Origin: Spirosoma endophyticum
GTDB lineage: Bacteria; Bacteroidota; Bacteroidia; Cytophagales; Spirosomataceae
Direction: 5' to 3'
Assembly: GCF_900112365.1 (NCBI RefSeq)
Contig: NZ_FOLQ01000009.1
Span: forward strand, 62,001 to 126,000
Length of the DNA: 64,000 bases
The notes under the pieces were generated by a model. The model searched no databases. It worked only from the letters and a program-made list of their open reading frames with translations, and had not been told where the DNA came from. Made by a program: the position numbers and the translations under genes. Positions within the stretch are counted from its first letter, which is position 1. Each line of letters starts with the position of its first letter. Positions 44,174-53,428 of this stretch are shown here, piece after piece.

Positions 44174-45439
44174 TTAAATCAACCGTTTCAAGACAAAACT
44201 CGTTATAACCATCTGGCCATTTCGCCGGACAAGTATCGATACCTCGCGGCCTTCGCCTTTTTGTAGTATTTTGTAAATGTCGCTGATTGTTAAGTTGTTA
44301 GTCGAACTGTTGTTCACGAAAAGTACTTCATCGCCTTCTTTCAAGCCCGCCATTTCGGCGGGGGAGTTTTCCAGAATTTTATCTACATAGTAATTACGAA
44401 AACTTTCGCCCCTGGCCCGGAGTTCGAGGCCACTCATGTCATGCTCAAAACTTTCTCGCATAAGCCGTTTAATAGGCTTCATGACAATATACTGCTCTGG
44501 ATAATTGAATGTAACGTTAAATCGACGTAGTAATTCGCAGCCAACGTTACCCTGACGTTCGGGCATATCGACCAGTTTCATACCGAAAGCCATGCTGTCT
44601 GGAAATGAGGCCAGAATATTTTCCAACTCATAGCGTCCAAATCGAACCTTTTGAATTCGACCCAGCCGCCCATTGATAACGCCGTTTAACCCCCGGCCCA
44701 ATTGGGCACGAATGCTCTTTTCGGGAAGCGGCATAGCCACTAAACTACGTGCCTGATCGAGCAGTAAGGCGTGTCCTGCGCCCGTATCCAGAATTACCCG
44801 CAAAGGGGTTACTTTCTCTCCGTCAAAGATTGATAAAGCGTCCGTATAAGCTTTTGTGTCCTGAATGGTGATGGGATACCGATCGCCTTTCCCCTTACGG
44901 TATTTGTATTTGTTGGCTTTCATCAACATGATCTCATGCCGCTGAAAGTCAATATTCACGACGAAGTTGGCAAAAATTTCATAACCAAAAATGCCATGTA
45001 CCGGCGTTCCAACGTACTCCGAAAGCTTAAGGATGTCTTCGTCCAGAAGGACCAGATTATGATGAGCTGCCCGTAAGCCACCCATGCTGAGGGTATTGTC
45101 GATGGCAATGGAAGCGGTCAGGCTGCCCCCTTCTCCGGCACCCGAGAGTTTGACTTTGCGAGCCAATGTAAGGGGCTTCTTCCGAAAAGCACTGGGATCG
45201 GTGATAATGGTGTTGCTCACACCCGTGTCCAAAATGAAACGCAACGTATCAGAATCATTGACCCGTACCGGAACGATGATCAGGTTGGAATGGAGCTGAA
45301 ATGGAATACGTGTCCATGAGTGGTTGTCAGCAATAAAGAATCCATAGCGTTCCTTGTCGGGCACGCGTTTGTTATGGTCGTCGGCACGACTGGCCAGACA
45401 TATACTTAACAGCCCAATTACCAACACCAGCGTTTTCAT
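44174..45439 (-). CDS. Exported retropepsin-like aspartyl protease with PDZ domain
   Basis: 421 residues with a signal peptide ending ASRAD. Two retropepsin-type halves are visible: FILDTGVSNT with Asp71 and VILDTGAGHA with Asp218. A PDZ domain occupies about residues 340 to 420 (LENSPAEMAGLKEGDEVLFVN). Bacteroidetes carry such proteins widely; they resemble a duplicated clan AA aspartic protease plus PDZ. Substrate is unknown. Periplasmic location is likely. Confidence 0.85.
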   Translation of the reverse strand: MKTLVLVIGLLSICLASRADDHNKRVPDKERYGFFIADNHSWTRIPFQLHSNLIIVPVRVNDSDTLRFILDTGVSNTIITDPSAFRKKPLTLARKVKLSGAGEGGSLTASIAIDNTLSMGGLRAAHHNLVLLDEDILKLSEYVGTPVHGIFGYEIFANFVVNIDFQRHEIMLMKANKYKYRKGKGDRYPITIQDTKAYTDALSIFDGEKVTPLRVILDTGAGHALLLDQARSLVAMPLPEKSIRAQLGRGLNGVINGRLGRIQKVRFGRYELENILASFPDSMAFGMKLVDMPERQGNVGCELLRRFNVTFNYPEQYIVMKPIKRLMRESFEHDMSGLELRARGESFRNYYVDKILENSPAEMAGLKEGDEVLFVNNSSTNNLTISDIYKILQKGEGREVSILVRRNGQMVITSFVLKRLI

Positions 45440-45676
45440 CTCCTTTTTGTATAGACATTGAAATTACGCATTTTTTTATTCAAATAACACAAAAAATTAG
45501 TGATTGGTTTTTCGCGTTTATGTATGCTTCATTCTGCATATGAACGGCTGCACAAAATTTAGTAGATAGCTGGCAATAGGTTCGGTTTAAATGTTCTAAT
45601 TTCGCCCCTAAATAGCGAATAAACACTACGTTCGCCAGGTTTAGAAAACTGATTTTGAACACCTTATTTATTTATT

Positions 45677-46441
45677 ATGCGTAAAAAAATTGTTGCCGGG
45701 AACTGGAAAATGAACAAGACTGCCGAAGAAGCAACCGCTTTATTATCGGAAGTCGTGAACATGATTAAGGACGAAGTCACGGGTGATGTAGAGGTGGTGT
45801 TGTGTCCGCCCGCGCTGTACCTGACCACGGCGCGGCAGTATCTAACTCCCGGTGGTAAAATCTCGATAGGTGCCCAGAACTGCCATGAGAAAGCATCGGG
45901 TGCTTACACAGGTGAAATTTCGGCACCTATGCTGCAATCCATTGGCGTTGAATACGTGATCCTGGGGCACAGCGAACGGCGACAATATTTCGAGGAAACC
46001 AACGCACAGTTGGCTGAGAAAGTCAACATCGCACTTGAAAACAACGTGATTCCTATTTTCTGCTGCGGTGAATCGCGCGATCTGCGCGAAAACGGCGATT
46101 ATATCGGCTTTGTGAAAGATCAGATCACGGATAGCCTGTTTCATCTCTCGGCTGAGTCATTTGGTAAGGTTGTCATTGCTTACGAACCCATCTGGGCTAT
46201 CGGCACCGGTTTAACGGCTTCGTCGGCGCAGGCGCAGGATATGCACTTTGAACTGCGTCAGCACATTGCCAGTCAATACGGTGATATGATAGCACAGGAT
46301 ACCACGATTCTATACGGTGGTAGCGCCAATGCCCAAAATGCAGCTGAACTCTTCGCACAACCCGATGTTGACGGCGGCCTGATTGGCGGAGCTTCGCTCA
46401 AATCGCGTGATTTTACGACGGTAGTAAAAGCAGCCCAGTAA
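45677..46441 (+). CDS. tpiA: Triosephosphate isomerase
   Basis: 254 residues. MRKKIVAGNWKMNKT is the TIM N-terminus with Asn and Lys of the active site; the catalytic His is in ILGHSERRQ near 98 and the catalytic Glu in AYEPIWAIGTG near 170. It interconverts dihydroxyacetone phosphate and glyceraldehyde 3-phosphate. ATG start at 45677. The gap upstream (45440-45676) has no gene and is AT-rich. Confidence 0.97.
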   Translation: MRKKIVAGNWKMNKTAEEATALLSEVVNMIKDEVTGDVEVVLCPPALYLTTARQYLTPGGKISIGAQNCHEKASGAYTGEISAPMLQSIGVEYVILGHSERRQYFEETNAQLAEKVNIALENNVIPIFCCGESRDLRENGDYIGFVKDQITDSLFHLSAESFGKVVIAYEPIWAIGTGLTASSAQAQDMHFELRQHIASQYGDMIAQDTTILYGGSANAQNAAELFAQPDVDGGLIGGASLKSRDFTTVVKAAQ

Positions 46442-46449
46442 ATTTTAAA

Positions 46450-46525
46450 GGCGAAAGAATGAAAGAGCGAAAGAGTGCCTGAGTAAATACGTAATTTAAA
46501 TTTATCGCTTTTTCACTCTTTCGCC
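46450..46525. repeat. AAAGAGYG octamer inverted repeat (copy 4)
   Basis: 21-base arms 46450-46470 and 46505-46525 match with two mismatches. The left side continues with AAAGAGTG, which has no partner. It sits between tpiA and the cupin gene and ends seven bases before the cupin ATG. This copy is the most degraded of the four. Confidence 0.7.
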
Positions 46526-46532
46526 ATTAATC

Positions 46533-47030
46533 ATGACCGCAGCATACTACGTCAACACCTTGAACATGCTGCCTCATCCTGAAGGTGGCTATTTTGCTGA
46601 GACTTATCGGTCAGCTGAAACAATTTCGCAGGCTGCCTTACCTGATCGATTTAATGGAGCGAGAGCGTTTGGAACGGCGATCTACTTTCTGTTGGAAAAT
46701 CATCACATTTCTGCGTTGCACCGTATCCAGTCCGACGAGATCTGGCATTTTTACGATGGCGGTACGCTGGAGGTTTCGGTTATCTCGCCAACAGGAAAGC
46801 TGACAATTATCCGGTTAGGCCGTAATCTCAACCAAGGCGAAGTATTTCAGGCGGTCGTCCCAGCCGGAAGCTGGTTTGGTTCTAAACCGGCTGTAGGGAC
46901 AGATTTTTCGCTGGTAGGCTGCACTGTTGCCCCTGGTTTCGATTTTGCCGATTTCGAGATGGCAGATCGGGCAACTCTACTGGCCGAATTTCCACAGCAT
47001 CGGTTAGTAATTGAGAAGCTGACTACCTGA
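46533..47030 (+). CDS. Cupin-family protein (DUF985-like)
   Basis: 165 residues matching the cupin_5/DUF985 layout: HPEGGYFAETYRS near 15 to 27, FLLENHHISALHRIQSDEIWHFYDG, and LVGCTVAPGFDFADFEMADRATL near the C-terminus. His and Glu residues in the middle segment form the usual cupin metal site. A function cannot be given. The 3' end overlaps the convergent DUF4097 gene by eight bases. Confidence 0.85.
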   Translation: MTAAYYVNTLNMLPHPEGGYFAETYRSAETISQAALPDRFNGARAFGTAIYFLLENHHISALHRIQSDEIWHFYDGGTLEVSVISPTGKLTIIRLGRNLNQGEVFQAVVPAGSWFGSKPAVGTDFSLVGCTVAPGFDFADFEMADRATLLAEFPQHRLVIEKLTT

Positions 47031-48081
47031 AATTCACATTGCCAAACGTCGATACAACCCGGACTTTAGTGCCGGTGCCATCGCCCATTTTACCAATATA
47101 TTGCTTTTTTAGGCGAGGTCCATGGTTGTTATCATTATCGCTTGGCTGAGATTTAAAGTGCATCTCTGAACCCGAACCATAATTGAAATTACCATAGCTA
47201 ACCGTTACATCGAAATCGCAGTCGTTACTACTGTCCATCGGTAGGGCAACTGATGAATAAGACGATTGAATATCAACGTTCTCGACCGTTTTAGATAACT
47301 GGTCGATGCGAAACCCACCCGAAAATTCGAGCTTGATTTTTCCGGATTCACGTAGCGTCCCGATTTTCGCTCCCGAATAGTTGATGTTAGCATCCAGTTT
47401 GCCAACATCGCCGATATTCATTTTTCCAAACTTATTGGTTAGTACCAATACGTTTGCTTTCGATAGTTCGAGACTCCCGTAGGCAATATCCAGCTTTCCC
47501 TGGCCAAGCGTGCCAATATCAGCTTTACCGTAGGCCACGTCAATGTCATTTTGGCGGCCTGTAAGATCATCGGCACTGAAGTTACCATAGCGGCTATGAA
47601 TCGTCAAGGGGGCCTGAAAATTCGGGATGTTGGTATTGCCAAATTTGTTACGTACTGTCAACGCATTTTGTTTGGGCATCATGACCTCATAATTGATCTT
47701 AACGAAATTCCGCTCACCTCCATTCTTCCATTTGCTCAAACTCCAGTTCGACATAGTGTTCTGACTAAAATTTGTGCGTACCAGAATCTGATTCCCCGTG
47801 CGTTTTTCCTCAATCGAAACAGCGTCTATGAATTGCTGCACCCGTTCGTCGGACTCGGAGTTAGCGACAATCGTGATCTGAACCCGAATCTCTTTTTTGT
47901 CCCACAGGCCAATAGACACTTGTCCGTATTGATTTTCTATGACTAGATTATCACTGGCATCTACATCGAAAATTTTGATGATGGTCTTCTTTTTTTCTAC
48001 GGCGCCGATGTCAATCGGGTCCTCTGCCCAACTGAATAGCGGGCACAGGCAGAGTAATAGGCTATACAGGAGTACTTTCAT
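47023..48081 (-). CDS. Exported DUF4097-type beta-solenoid protein
   Basis: 352 residues from the ATG at 48081, chosen because a signal peptide (LLYSLLLCLCPLFSWAED) starts there. The body is a series of short strand-turn repeats (YGNFSADD, YGKADIG, YGSLELS, FGKMNIG), the pattern of putative adhesin (DUF4097/DUF2807) beta-solenoids. It is the last gene of an operon with an ECF sigma factor and a membrane anti-sigma-like protein, and its start overlaps the previous stop region by 20 bases. Its role is probably as an envelope effector or sensor. Confidence 0.85.
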   Translation of the reverse strand: MKVLLYSLLLCLCPLFSWAEDPIDIGAVEKKKTIIKIFDVDASDNLVIENQYGQVSIGLWDKKEIRVQITIVANSESDERVQQFIDAVSIEEKRTGNQILVRTNFSQNTMSNWSLSKWKNGGERNFVKINYEVMMPKQNALTVRNKFGNTNIPNFQAPLTIHSRYGNFSADDLTGRQNDIDVAYGKADIGTLGQGKLDIAYGSLELSKANVLVLTNKFGKMNIGDVGKLDANINYSGAKIGTLRESGKIKLEFSGGFRIDQLSKTVENVDIQSSYSSVALPMDSSNDCDFDVTVSYGNFNYGSGSEMHFKSQPSDNDNNHGPRLKKQYIGKMGDGTGTKVRVVSTFGNVNFR

Positions 48082-48718
48082 TGGTTTGTTGTTTAATGCG
48101 CTGAATAACACGCAACTGTTCATTAAGCAGATTAATCTGAAATTGCAGATTCTGAATCATCGCCTGAATCAACATTTCCTGATTCGGATTTTGCGGCAAA
48201 TCCGCCTTTAGTGACTGGTAAGACTTTTCGAGCCGGTCCAGATCGGTAGCAAACTCCTTATACAGGGCCGGATTGTCTTCCGTCATCTGCTTTAACTCGG
48301 CTCGCTTGGTGTCAATCAACCGTGTGTATTGCACTACTTCTTTGGCGTAGGTCGGATTGGCGGCCACAACCTCGGGCTGGTGAGTAACACCATATTGTTG
48401 GTTCATATACAGAAAACAGCCCGCCAGCAACAGTATGGTAATGGAAGCCGCTACGCGCCAGTCGAGACTGAGCCAGGGCCATCCCGTTCGGCCAGTCGGA
48501 CGACTTTCCAATTGAGCTGGGTTTTTATGAACCTGCAAGAAAGGCGATGCCTTGGCAGGCTGCTCTTTCGCTGATTCAAGTCCATCCAAGCCTGACTTTT
48601 CCAGTTCAACTTTCTTCAAACCAGCTTCTATCTTTAACCATAGATCGTCCCCTGGCTCTTTATCATCAAAAGCCTCTTTATTGTCACGGACGAAACGTTC
48701 AAGATTATCCTTTTTCAT
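48062..48718 (-). CDS. Probable membrane anti-sigma factor
   Basis: 218 residues with a single membrane segment (about residues 90 to 106, AASITILLLAGCFLY). The N-terminal part is soluble and acidic; the outer part is helical and glutamine-rich (NLQFQINLLNEQLRVIQRIK). Position just after the ECF sigma gene supports an anti-sigma role, though no zinc-binding HxxxCxxC motif is visible. Its 3' end overlaps the DUF4097 start. Confidence 0.75.
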   Translation of the reverse strand: MKKDNLERFVRDNKEAFDDKEPGDDLWLKIEAGLKKVELEKSGLDGLESAKEQPAKASPFLQVHKNPAQLESRPTGRTGWPWLSLDWRVAASITILLLAGCFLYMNQQYGVTHQPEVVAANPTYAKEVVQYTRLIDTKRAELKQMTEDNPALYKEFATDLDRLEKSYQSLKADLPQNPNQEMLIQAMIQNLQFQINLLNEQLRVIQRIKQQTNESTPV

Positions 48719-48791
48719 ATTGTTGACGACATTCTTTTGGTTTGTCGATTGTATTTGTTGTTCTGTAGTTGTTCGGTCATGCCGGTCTGTT

Positions 48792-49364
48792 TTAGAGTAA
48801 TTCCATTAATCGTTTTTTACCCCTCAGATACTGAGTTCTCGACGTTGTTTCGCTGATATTCAGTACGTTGCCGATCTCTTCATGGTCATAGCCTTCAAAT
48901 AAATAGAGGGATAAGACCACTCGATAGCCCTCAGGGAGCAGTTGCATGGCGCGCCGTACCCGCTCCACTTCCAACTGAGTTCCTTCTTCGTCGTAAGGCT
49001 CCGTATCGGCATAATCCAGGCCATCGTCTTCGCCCAACCGAGACGACTCAATATCTACGAACTCTAACCGCCGACTGCGCAGATGGTTGATGGCCCGGTT
49101 CACCACGATCTGCTTCAGCCAAGCGCCAAACGTACTCTGTCCCCGAAATGAATTGATATGACTGAAGGCGTCAATGAAAGCTTCCTGCAAGACATCTTCG
49201 GCCTCAGCTTCATGATTAACAATCCGCAGACACACATTGTGCATCGCCTTAACGTACTGCTGATAAAGTTCATACTGCGCTCGTCGCTCACCCTGTTGGC
49301 AGCGTTTGACCAGTTCAGCATGGCGGTCTGGGTACGGCGGTCCGACGTTTCGGTTCGATTCCAA
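48792..49364 (-). CDS. ECF-family RNA polymerase sigma factor
   Basis: 190 residues: region 2 with ALHNVCLRIV-like MHNVCLRIVNHEAEAEDVLQEAF and FGAWLKQIVVNRAI, and region 4 with LPEGYRVVLSLYLFEGYDHEEIGNVLNISETTSRTQYLRGKKRL. The N-terminus needs residues before the first Met (residue 41), so the start is likely TTG at 49364, with GGAG nine bases upstream; CTG codons nearby are the only alternative. It leads an operon with an anti-sigma and a DUF4097 gene. Confidence 0.92.
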   Translation of the reverse strand: MESNRNVGPPYPDRHAELVKRCQQGERRAQYELYQQYVKAMHNVCLRIVNHEAEAEDVLQEAFIDAFSHINSFRGQSTFGAWLKQIVVNRAINHLRSRRLEFVDIESSRLGEDDGLDYADTEPYDEEGTQLEVERVRRAMQLLPEGYRVVLSLYLFEGYDHEEIGNVLNISETTSRTQYLRGKKRLMELL

Positions 49365-49629
49365 CAGGTTCAGCTCCGGAGTGGTTTAGGTTGTTAATCA
49401 GGAGAAAGATGCAGGAAAAGTGAGGATGTTGCACAATAAGAAATAAAAAATGTGCGTTTCTTTCGTCACCTCAGCCAAGTTACTATTTTTCTGTACCTTA
49501 AGCTGATAAATTTCCTTGCTCCTCATGTAATGATACGCTTTCTACCCTGTATATCGTTGCCTGTTTTACGTCCTCCCAACCAAATTATTTCGTAGCTTTA
49601 CTTGTTATAGAAGGATAGAAACAAGCCGA

Positions 49630-51924
49630 ATGGTTGATTATATTTCTGGATTAAATGAACCCCAGCGGGAGGCTGTCATGCACGGCAACGGCCCGCTGAT
49701 GATTATAGCCGGAGCGGGTTCGGGCAAGACCCGCGTACTTACTTACCGCATTGCTCACCTGATTGAAAATGGGGTTGATCCCTTCCGAATTCTGTCGCTG
49801 ACGTTTACCAACAAAGCGGCCGGAGAGATGCGTCACCGTATCGAAAAAGTAGTTGGAACCGAGGCCCGGAACATCTGGATGGGCACATTCCACTCCGTCT
49901 TTGCCAAAATTTTACGGATTGAAGCCAAGGCTATTGGCTACACCAGCAACTTCTCGATCTACGATACCGACGACTCGAAGTCGCTGCTACGTAGCATTGT
50001 CAAGGAAATGGGGCTGGACGATAAAGTGTATCGGGTCAACAGCGTTTTCGGGCGGATTTCGGGTGCAAAAAACCGGCTCATCGGTCCCGAAGAGTATATC
50101 AATAACGTAGTGATTCAGGCCGATGACGAGTCTGCCCGGATGCCCCACATTGGCCGGATTTATAAGCAGTATGCGCTACGTTGTTTTGCGGCCAACGCGA
50201 TGGATTTCGACGATTTGCTGTTCAACACAAACGTCCTGTTTCGTGATCATTTAGATATTCTGAACAAATACCAGCATAAGTTTCAGCACGTAATGGTCGA
50301 TGAGTTTCAGGATACGAACGTATCACAGTACCTCATTACGCGCAAACTGGCAGCTGTTCATCAGAATATTGCTATTGTGGGCGACGATGCCCAGAGTATT
50401 TACGCATTCCGGGGTGCAAACATCGAAAACATTCTGAATTTCCAGCGCGATTATGGCAAGGAAAATGTCAAAATCGTGAAGCTGGAAGAGAATTATCGCT
50501 CGACAAAAACCATTGTACAGGCGGCAAACTCAATTATTTCCCGTAACAAAAATCAACTGGAGAAGTCGGTTTTTACGAATAATGAAGACGGTCCGCTTAT
50601 TGATGTTATCAAAGCCTCGTCGGACAACGAAGAAGGGAAGCTCGTAGCATCGGCCATTTTTGAAGCCAAGATGAACGAATCGTTGGCAAACAACGACTTC
50701 GCCATTCTGTATCGTACCAACGCGCAGTCGCGGGCCTTTGAAGAAGCACTACGTAAGGTAAGCCTCAAGTACCGCATCATAGGCGGTTTGTCATTCTATC
50801 AGCGTAAAGAAATTAAAGACCTGATTGCTTACCTGCGTTTCACCGTGAATCAGCAGGATGAGGAAGCCTTCAAGCGGATTATCAATCTGCCCAAACGGGG
50901 CATTGGCGATACAACGGTGGCGAAAATCAGCGTCATTGCCGCCGAGAAGCAGGATTCTGTCTGGGAGATCGTAGCGGATATAAGTAAACACGTAGCAGGA
51001 CGGTCATCCATCGCTATCGAAGGGTTCGCCGATCTGATCAAGAGTTTTAAACTCCTGCTCGATCAAAAAGACGCGTTTGAAGTAGCGTCGCATATTGCCA
51101 AAGCGTCGGGTTTACTGAAGGAATTGTATGACGATAAGACCGTTGAAGGGCTGGCTCGCTATGAGAACGTACAGGAATTGCTGAACGCCATTAAAGAGTT
51201 TGTCGATAACCCCGATAACGAGGAAAAAAGCCTCGGCGCCTTCCTGCAGTCGGTTTCGTTGCTTACCACAGCTGATGAAAAAGAGGATGATGGCGACAAC
51301 GATAGAATAACGCTGATGACCATTCACGCGGCTAAAGGGTTGGAATTCAAGAATGTGCATATTGTAGGGCTGGAAGAAGATTTATTCCCTAGCCAGATGA
51401 TGCTTGAAAGCCGCAATGATCTGGAGGAAGAACGACGGCTATTTTACGTGGCCATTACCCGAGCTGAGAAACGCCTGACGATATCCTACGCCGAAACGCG
51501 CTACCACTACGGTCGCCTGAAAATGTGCGAACCAAGTCGGTTTATTATGGAAATTGATCAGAAGTACCTGAAAGCGTCGAAGCTACGCTCAGCACCGAGC
51601 CGGATGGATTTCGATCGACCTGAGCGAGATAAAAGCGAGAGTACATCGACAGGGTCAATGTCTTTCGTGCGGTCGCTGGCGCAGAAAACGGCTCGTTCAC
51701 AGGCTCCTCAGCAAAAAGTATCGCACACACCTTCATCTGATTTTGCCCCCACCAGTACGGCCGACTTAGCGGCTGGACAGCGGGTTGAACATGCTAAATT
51801 CGGTTTCGGTGTTGTGAAACGCCTGGACGTGAACGGCACCGAACGCAAAGCCACGATCCACTTTGATACAGAGGGCGAAAAGGTGCTTCTGTTGAGTTTC
51901 GCGAAATTGCGGGTGGTGGTATGA
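49630..51924 (+). CDS. pcrA: UvrD/PcrA-type ATP-dependent DNA helicase
   Basis: 764 residues of superfamily 1 helicase. Walker A AGAGSGKT with Lys33, Q-motif LNEPQREAV, DEFQDTN with Asp224-Glu225, and VI motif VAITRAEKRLTISYA are visible. The C-terminal tail from about 700 (AGQRVEHAKFGFGVVKRLD) is a Tudor-like domain that in PcrA contacts RNA polymerase. It unwinds DNA 3'-5' in repair and replication restart. ATG start at 49630; the gap 49365-49629 is intergenic, with no gene. Confidence 0.94.
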   Translation: MVDYISGLNEPQREAVMHGNGPLMIIAGAGSGKTRVLTYRIAHLIENGVDPFRILSLTFTNKAAGEMRHRIEKVVGTEARNIWMGTFHSVFAKILRIEAKAIGYTSNFSIYDTDDSKSLLRSIVKEMGLDDKVYRVNSVFGRISGAKNRLIGPEEYINNVVIQADDESARMPHIGRIYKQYALRCFAANAMDFDDLLFNTNVLFRDHLDILNKYQHKFQHVMVDEFQDTNVSQYLITRKLAAVHQNIAIVGDDAQSIYAFRGANIENILNFQRDYGKENVKIVKLEENYRSTKTIVQAANSIISRNKNQLEKSVFTNNEDGPLIDVIKASSDNEEGKLVASAIFEAKMNESLANNDFAILYRTNAQSRAFEEALRKVSLKYRIIGGLSFYQRKEIKDLIAYLRFTVNQQDEEAFKRIINLPKRGIGDTTVAKISVIAAEKQDSVWEIVADISKHVAGRSSIAIEGFADLIKSFKLLLDQKDAFEVASHIAKASGLLKELYDDKTVEGLARYENVQELLNAIKEFVDNPDNEEKSLGAFLQSVSLLTTADEKEDDGDNDRITLMTIHAAKGLEFKNVHIVGLEEDLFPSQMMLESRNDLEEERRLFYVAITRAEKRLTISYAETRYHYGRLKMCEPSRFIMEIDQKYLKASKLRSAPSRMDFDRPERDKSESTSTGSMSFVRSLAQKTARSQAPQQKVSHTPSSDFAPTSTADLAAGQRVEHAKFGFGVVKRLDVNGTERKATIHFDTEGEKVLLLSFAKLRVVV

Positions 51925-51939
51925 GTTTAGGTTTTGTCT

Positions 51940-51947
51940 TACCTTTG
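51940..51947 (+). promoter_or_regulatory. -7 box before MBOAT gene
   Basis: TACCTTTG matches TAnnTTTG and lies 22 bases before the ATG at 51970 and 15 bases after the pcrA stop. A -33 element is not obvious. Confidence 0.45.
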
Positions 51948-51969
51948 GCCTGACTTTCCGTCTGTTAAT

Positions 51970-53409
51970 ATGCTGTTTAGTTCGGCCATTTTTTTATTTC
52001 TGTATCTTCCTTTTTTCCTGATTGCCTATTATCTGCTGCCCCGCCGGTGGCACAATGCCTTTTTATTCGGAGCTAGTTTGCTGTTCTACGCGTGGGGCGA
52101 AGGGCTGGTCGTATTGGTATTATTGCTATCAGCGTTGATCAATTTTGTGGCGGGGCGGCTCGTTGAAAACGGTCAGCGCCGGGCAGGTTTGTTGCTGTCA
52201 TTGATTGGGAGTTTATCGCTGTTGTTCTACTACAAATACACCAATTTTCTGGTCGATTCAGTACGTGGTTTTGCCGAAGCGTTTGCGCTTCCGATTACAG
52301 ACAGCCTGACATTATCGCAGATTGCGCTGCCTATTGGCATTAGCTTCTATACGTTTCAGGGCATTTCTTATACGCTCGATATTTACTGGGGACGTATCAA
52401 AGCTAACCGTAGCTTCCTGGATTACGGCACCTACGTAGCAATGTTTCCGCACCAGATTGCCGGGCCAATTGTTCGATACGCCGACATTGCTCCCGAACTC
52501 GCTGATCGATCTGTTTCAGTCGAAAAGTTTGGAGTAGGCGCAGAACGATTCATTATTGGGCTGGCCAAAAAAGTGCTGTTAGCCAATACGTTCGCGGGAA
52601 TAGCCGATACAATTTTCAACGCCCCATCCAGCAGTTATGCAACGGCAACGGCCTGGCTGGGCATAATTGCTTATTCGCTTCAGATCTATTTCGATTTCTC
52701 AGGCTACTCGGATATGGCCATTGGGCTGGGCAAGATGGTTGGGTTTGATTTCAAAGAAAACTTCAACTATCCGTATATCGCCCGGTCAATTCAGGATTTC
52801 TGGCGACGTTGGCATATCTCGCTGTCGAGCTGGTTTCGGGATTACGTTTATATTCCGCTTGGTGGAAATCGGGGCAGCAAAGCCCGCACGTATCGTAATC
52901 TGCTGATTGTTTTTTTTGTCACAGGTCTGTGGCATGGCGCCAGTTGGAACTTCATTATTTGGGGGCTTTATCACGGTTTGTTCCTTCTCATCGAACGAGC
53001 GGGACTTGGTAAGCGCCTGGAGCAAATATGGGCTCCGCTTGCTCACATATATGCGCTGCTTATTGTCTTGATTGGCTGGGTATTTTTCCGAGCCGTCGAT
53101 TTGACGTCGGCAATTGTCTATTTACAGAAAATGATGGGGCTTGGAACAACAGGTCGATTGGCGTACCCACTGTCCTATTTCCTGAGCGTTGACGTGATTG
53201 TTTCTCTACTACTTGGTATCGTGCTGGCGACGCCCGTTTATCACCATTTTCAGACGTTTTGGCACCGCCTGCTGGCGCGGGTTGTGGCAACACCTGCCCG
53301 CCTGACGTTGGACACGGTTTATGTACTTGGCCTGATTGGGCTGTTCGTTATGGCGGTGTCTTATCTGGCGGCCGATACCTATAATCCATTTATTTATTTC
53401 CGGTTCTGA
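51970..53409 (+). CDS. MBOAT-family O-acyltransferase (AlgI/DltB-like)
   Basis: 479 residues from the ATG at 51970; the frame from TTG 51934 would overlap the promoter. About 12 membrane segments. The MBOAT core has PIGISFYTFQGISY near 121 to 134, FDFSGYSDMAIG near 241, the conserved His282 in FWRRWHIS and His322 in GLWHGASWN. It should transfer an acetyl group across the membrane to a surface polysaccharide. The next gene, an AlgX-like SGNH protein, is 19 bases downstream and is the likely partner. Confidence 0.92.
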   Translation: MLFSSAIFLFLYLPFFLIAYYLLPRRWHNAFLFGASLLFYAWGEGLVVLVLLLSALINFVAGRLVENGQRRAGLLLSLIGSLSLLFYYKYTNFLVDSVRGFAEAFALPITDSLTLSQIALPIGISFYTFQGISYTLDIYWGRIKANRSFLDYGTYVAMFPHQIAGPIVRYADIAPELADRSVSVEKFGVGAERFIIGLAKKVLLANTFAGIADTIFNAPSSSYATATAWLGIIAYSLQIYFDFSGYSDMAIGLGKMVGFDFKENFNYPYIARSIQDFWRRWHISLSSWFRDYVYIPLGGNRGSKARTYRNLLIVFFVTGLWHGASWNFIIWGLYHGLFLLIERAGLGKRLEQIWAPLAHIYALLIVLIGWVFFRAVDLTSAIVYLQKMMGLGTTGRLAYPLSYFLSVDVIVSLLLGIVLATPVYHHFQTFWHRLLARVVATPARLTLDTVYVLGLIGLFVMAVSYLAADTYNPFIYFRF

Positions 53410-53428
53410 CGTTGGTCGGTTACAGTCT

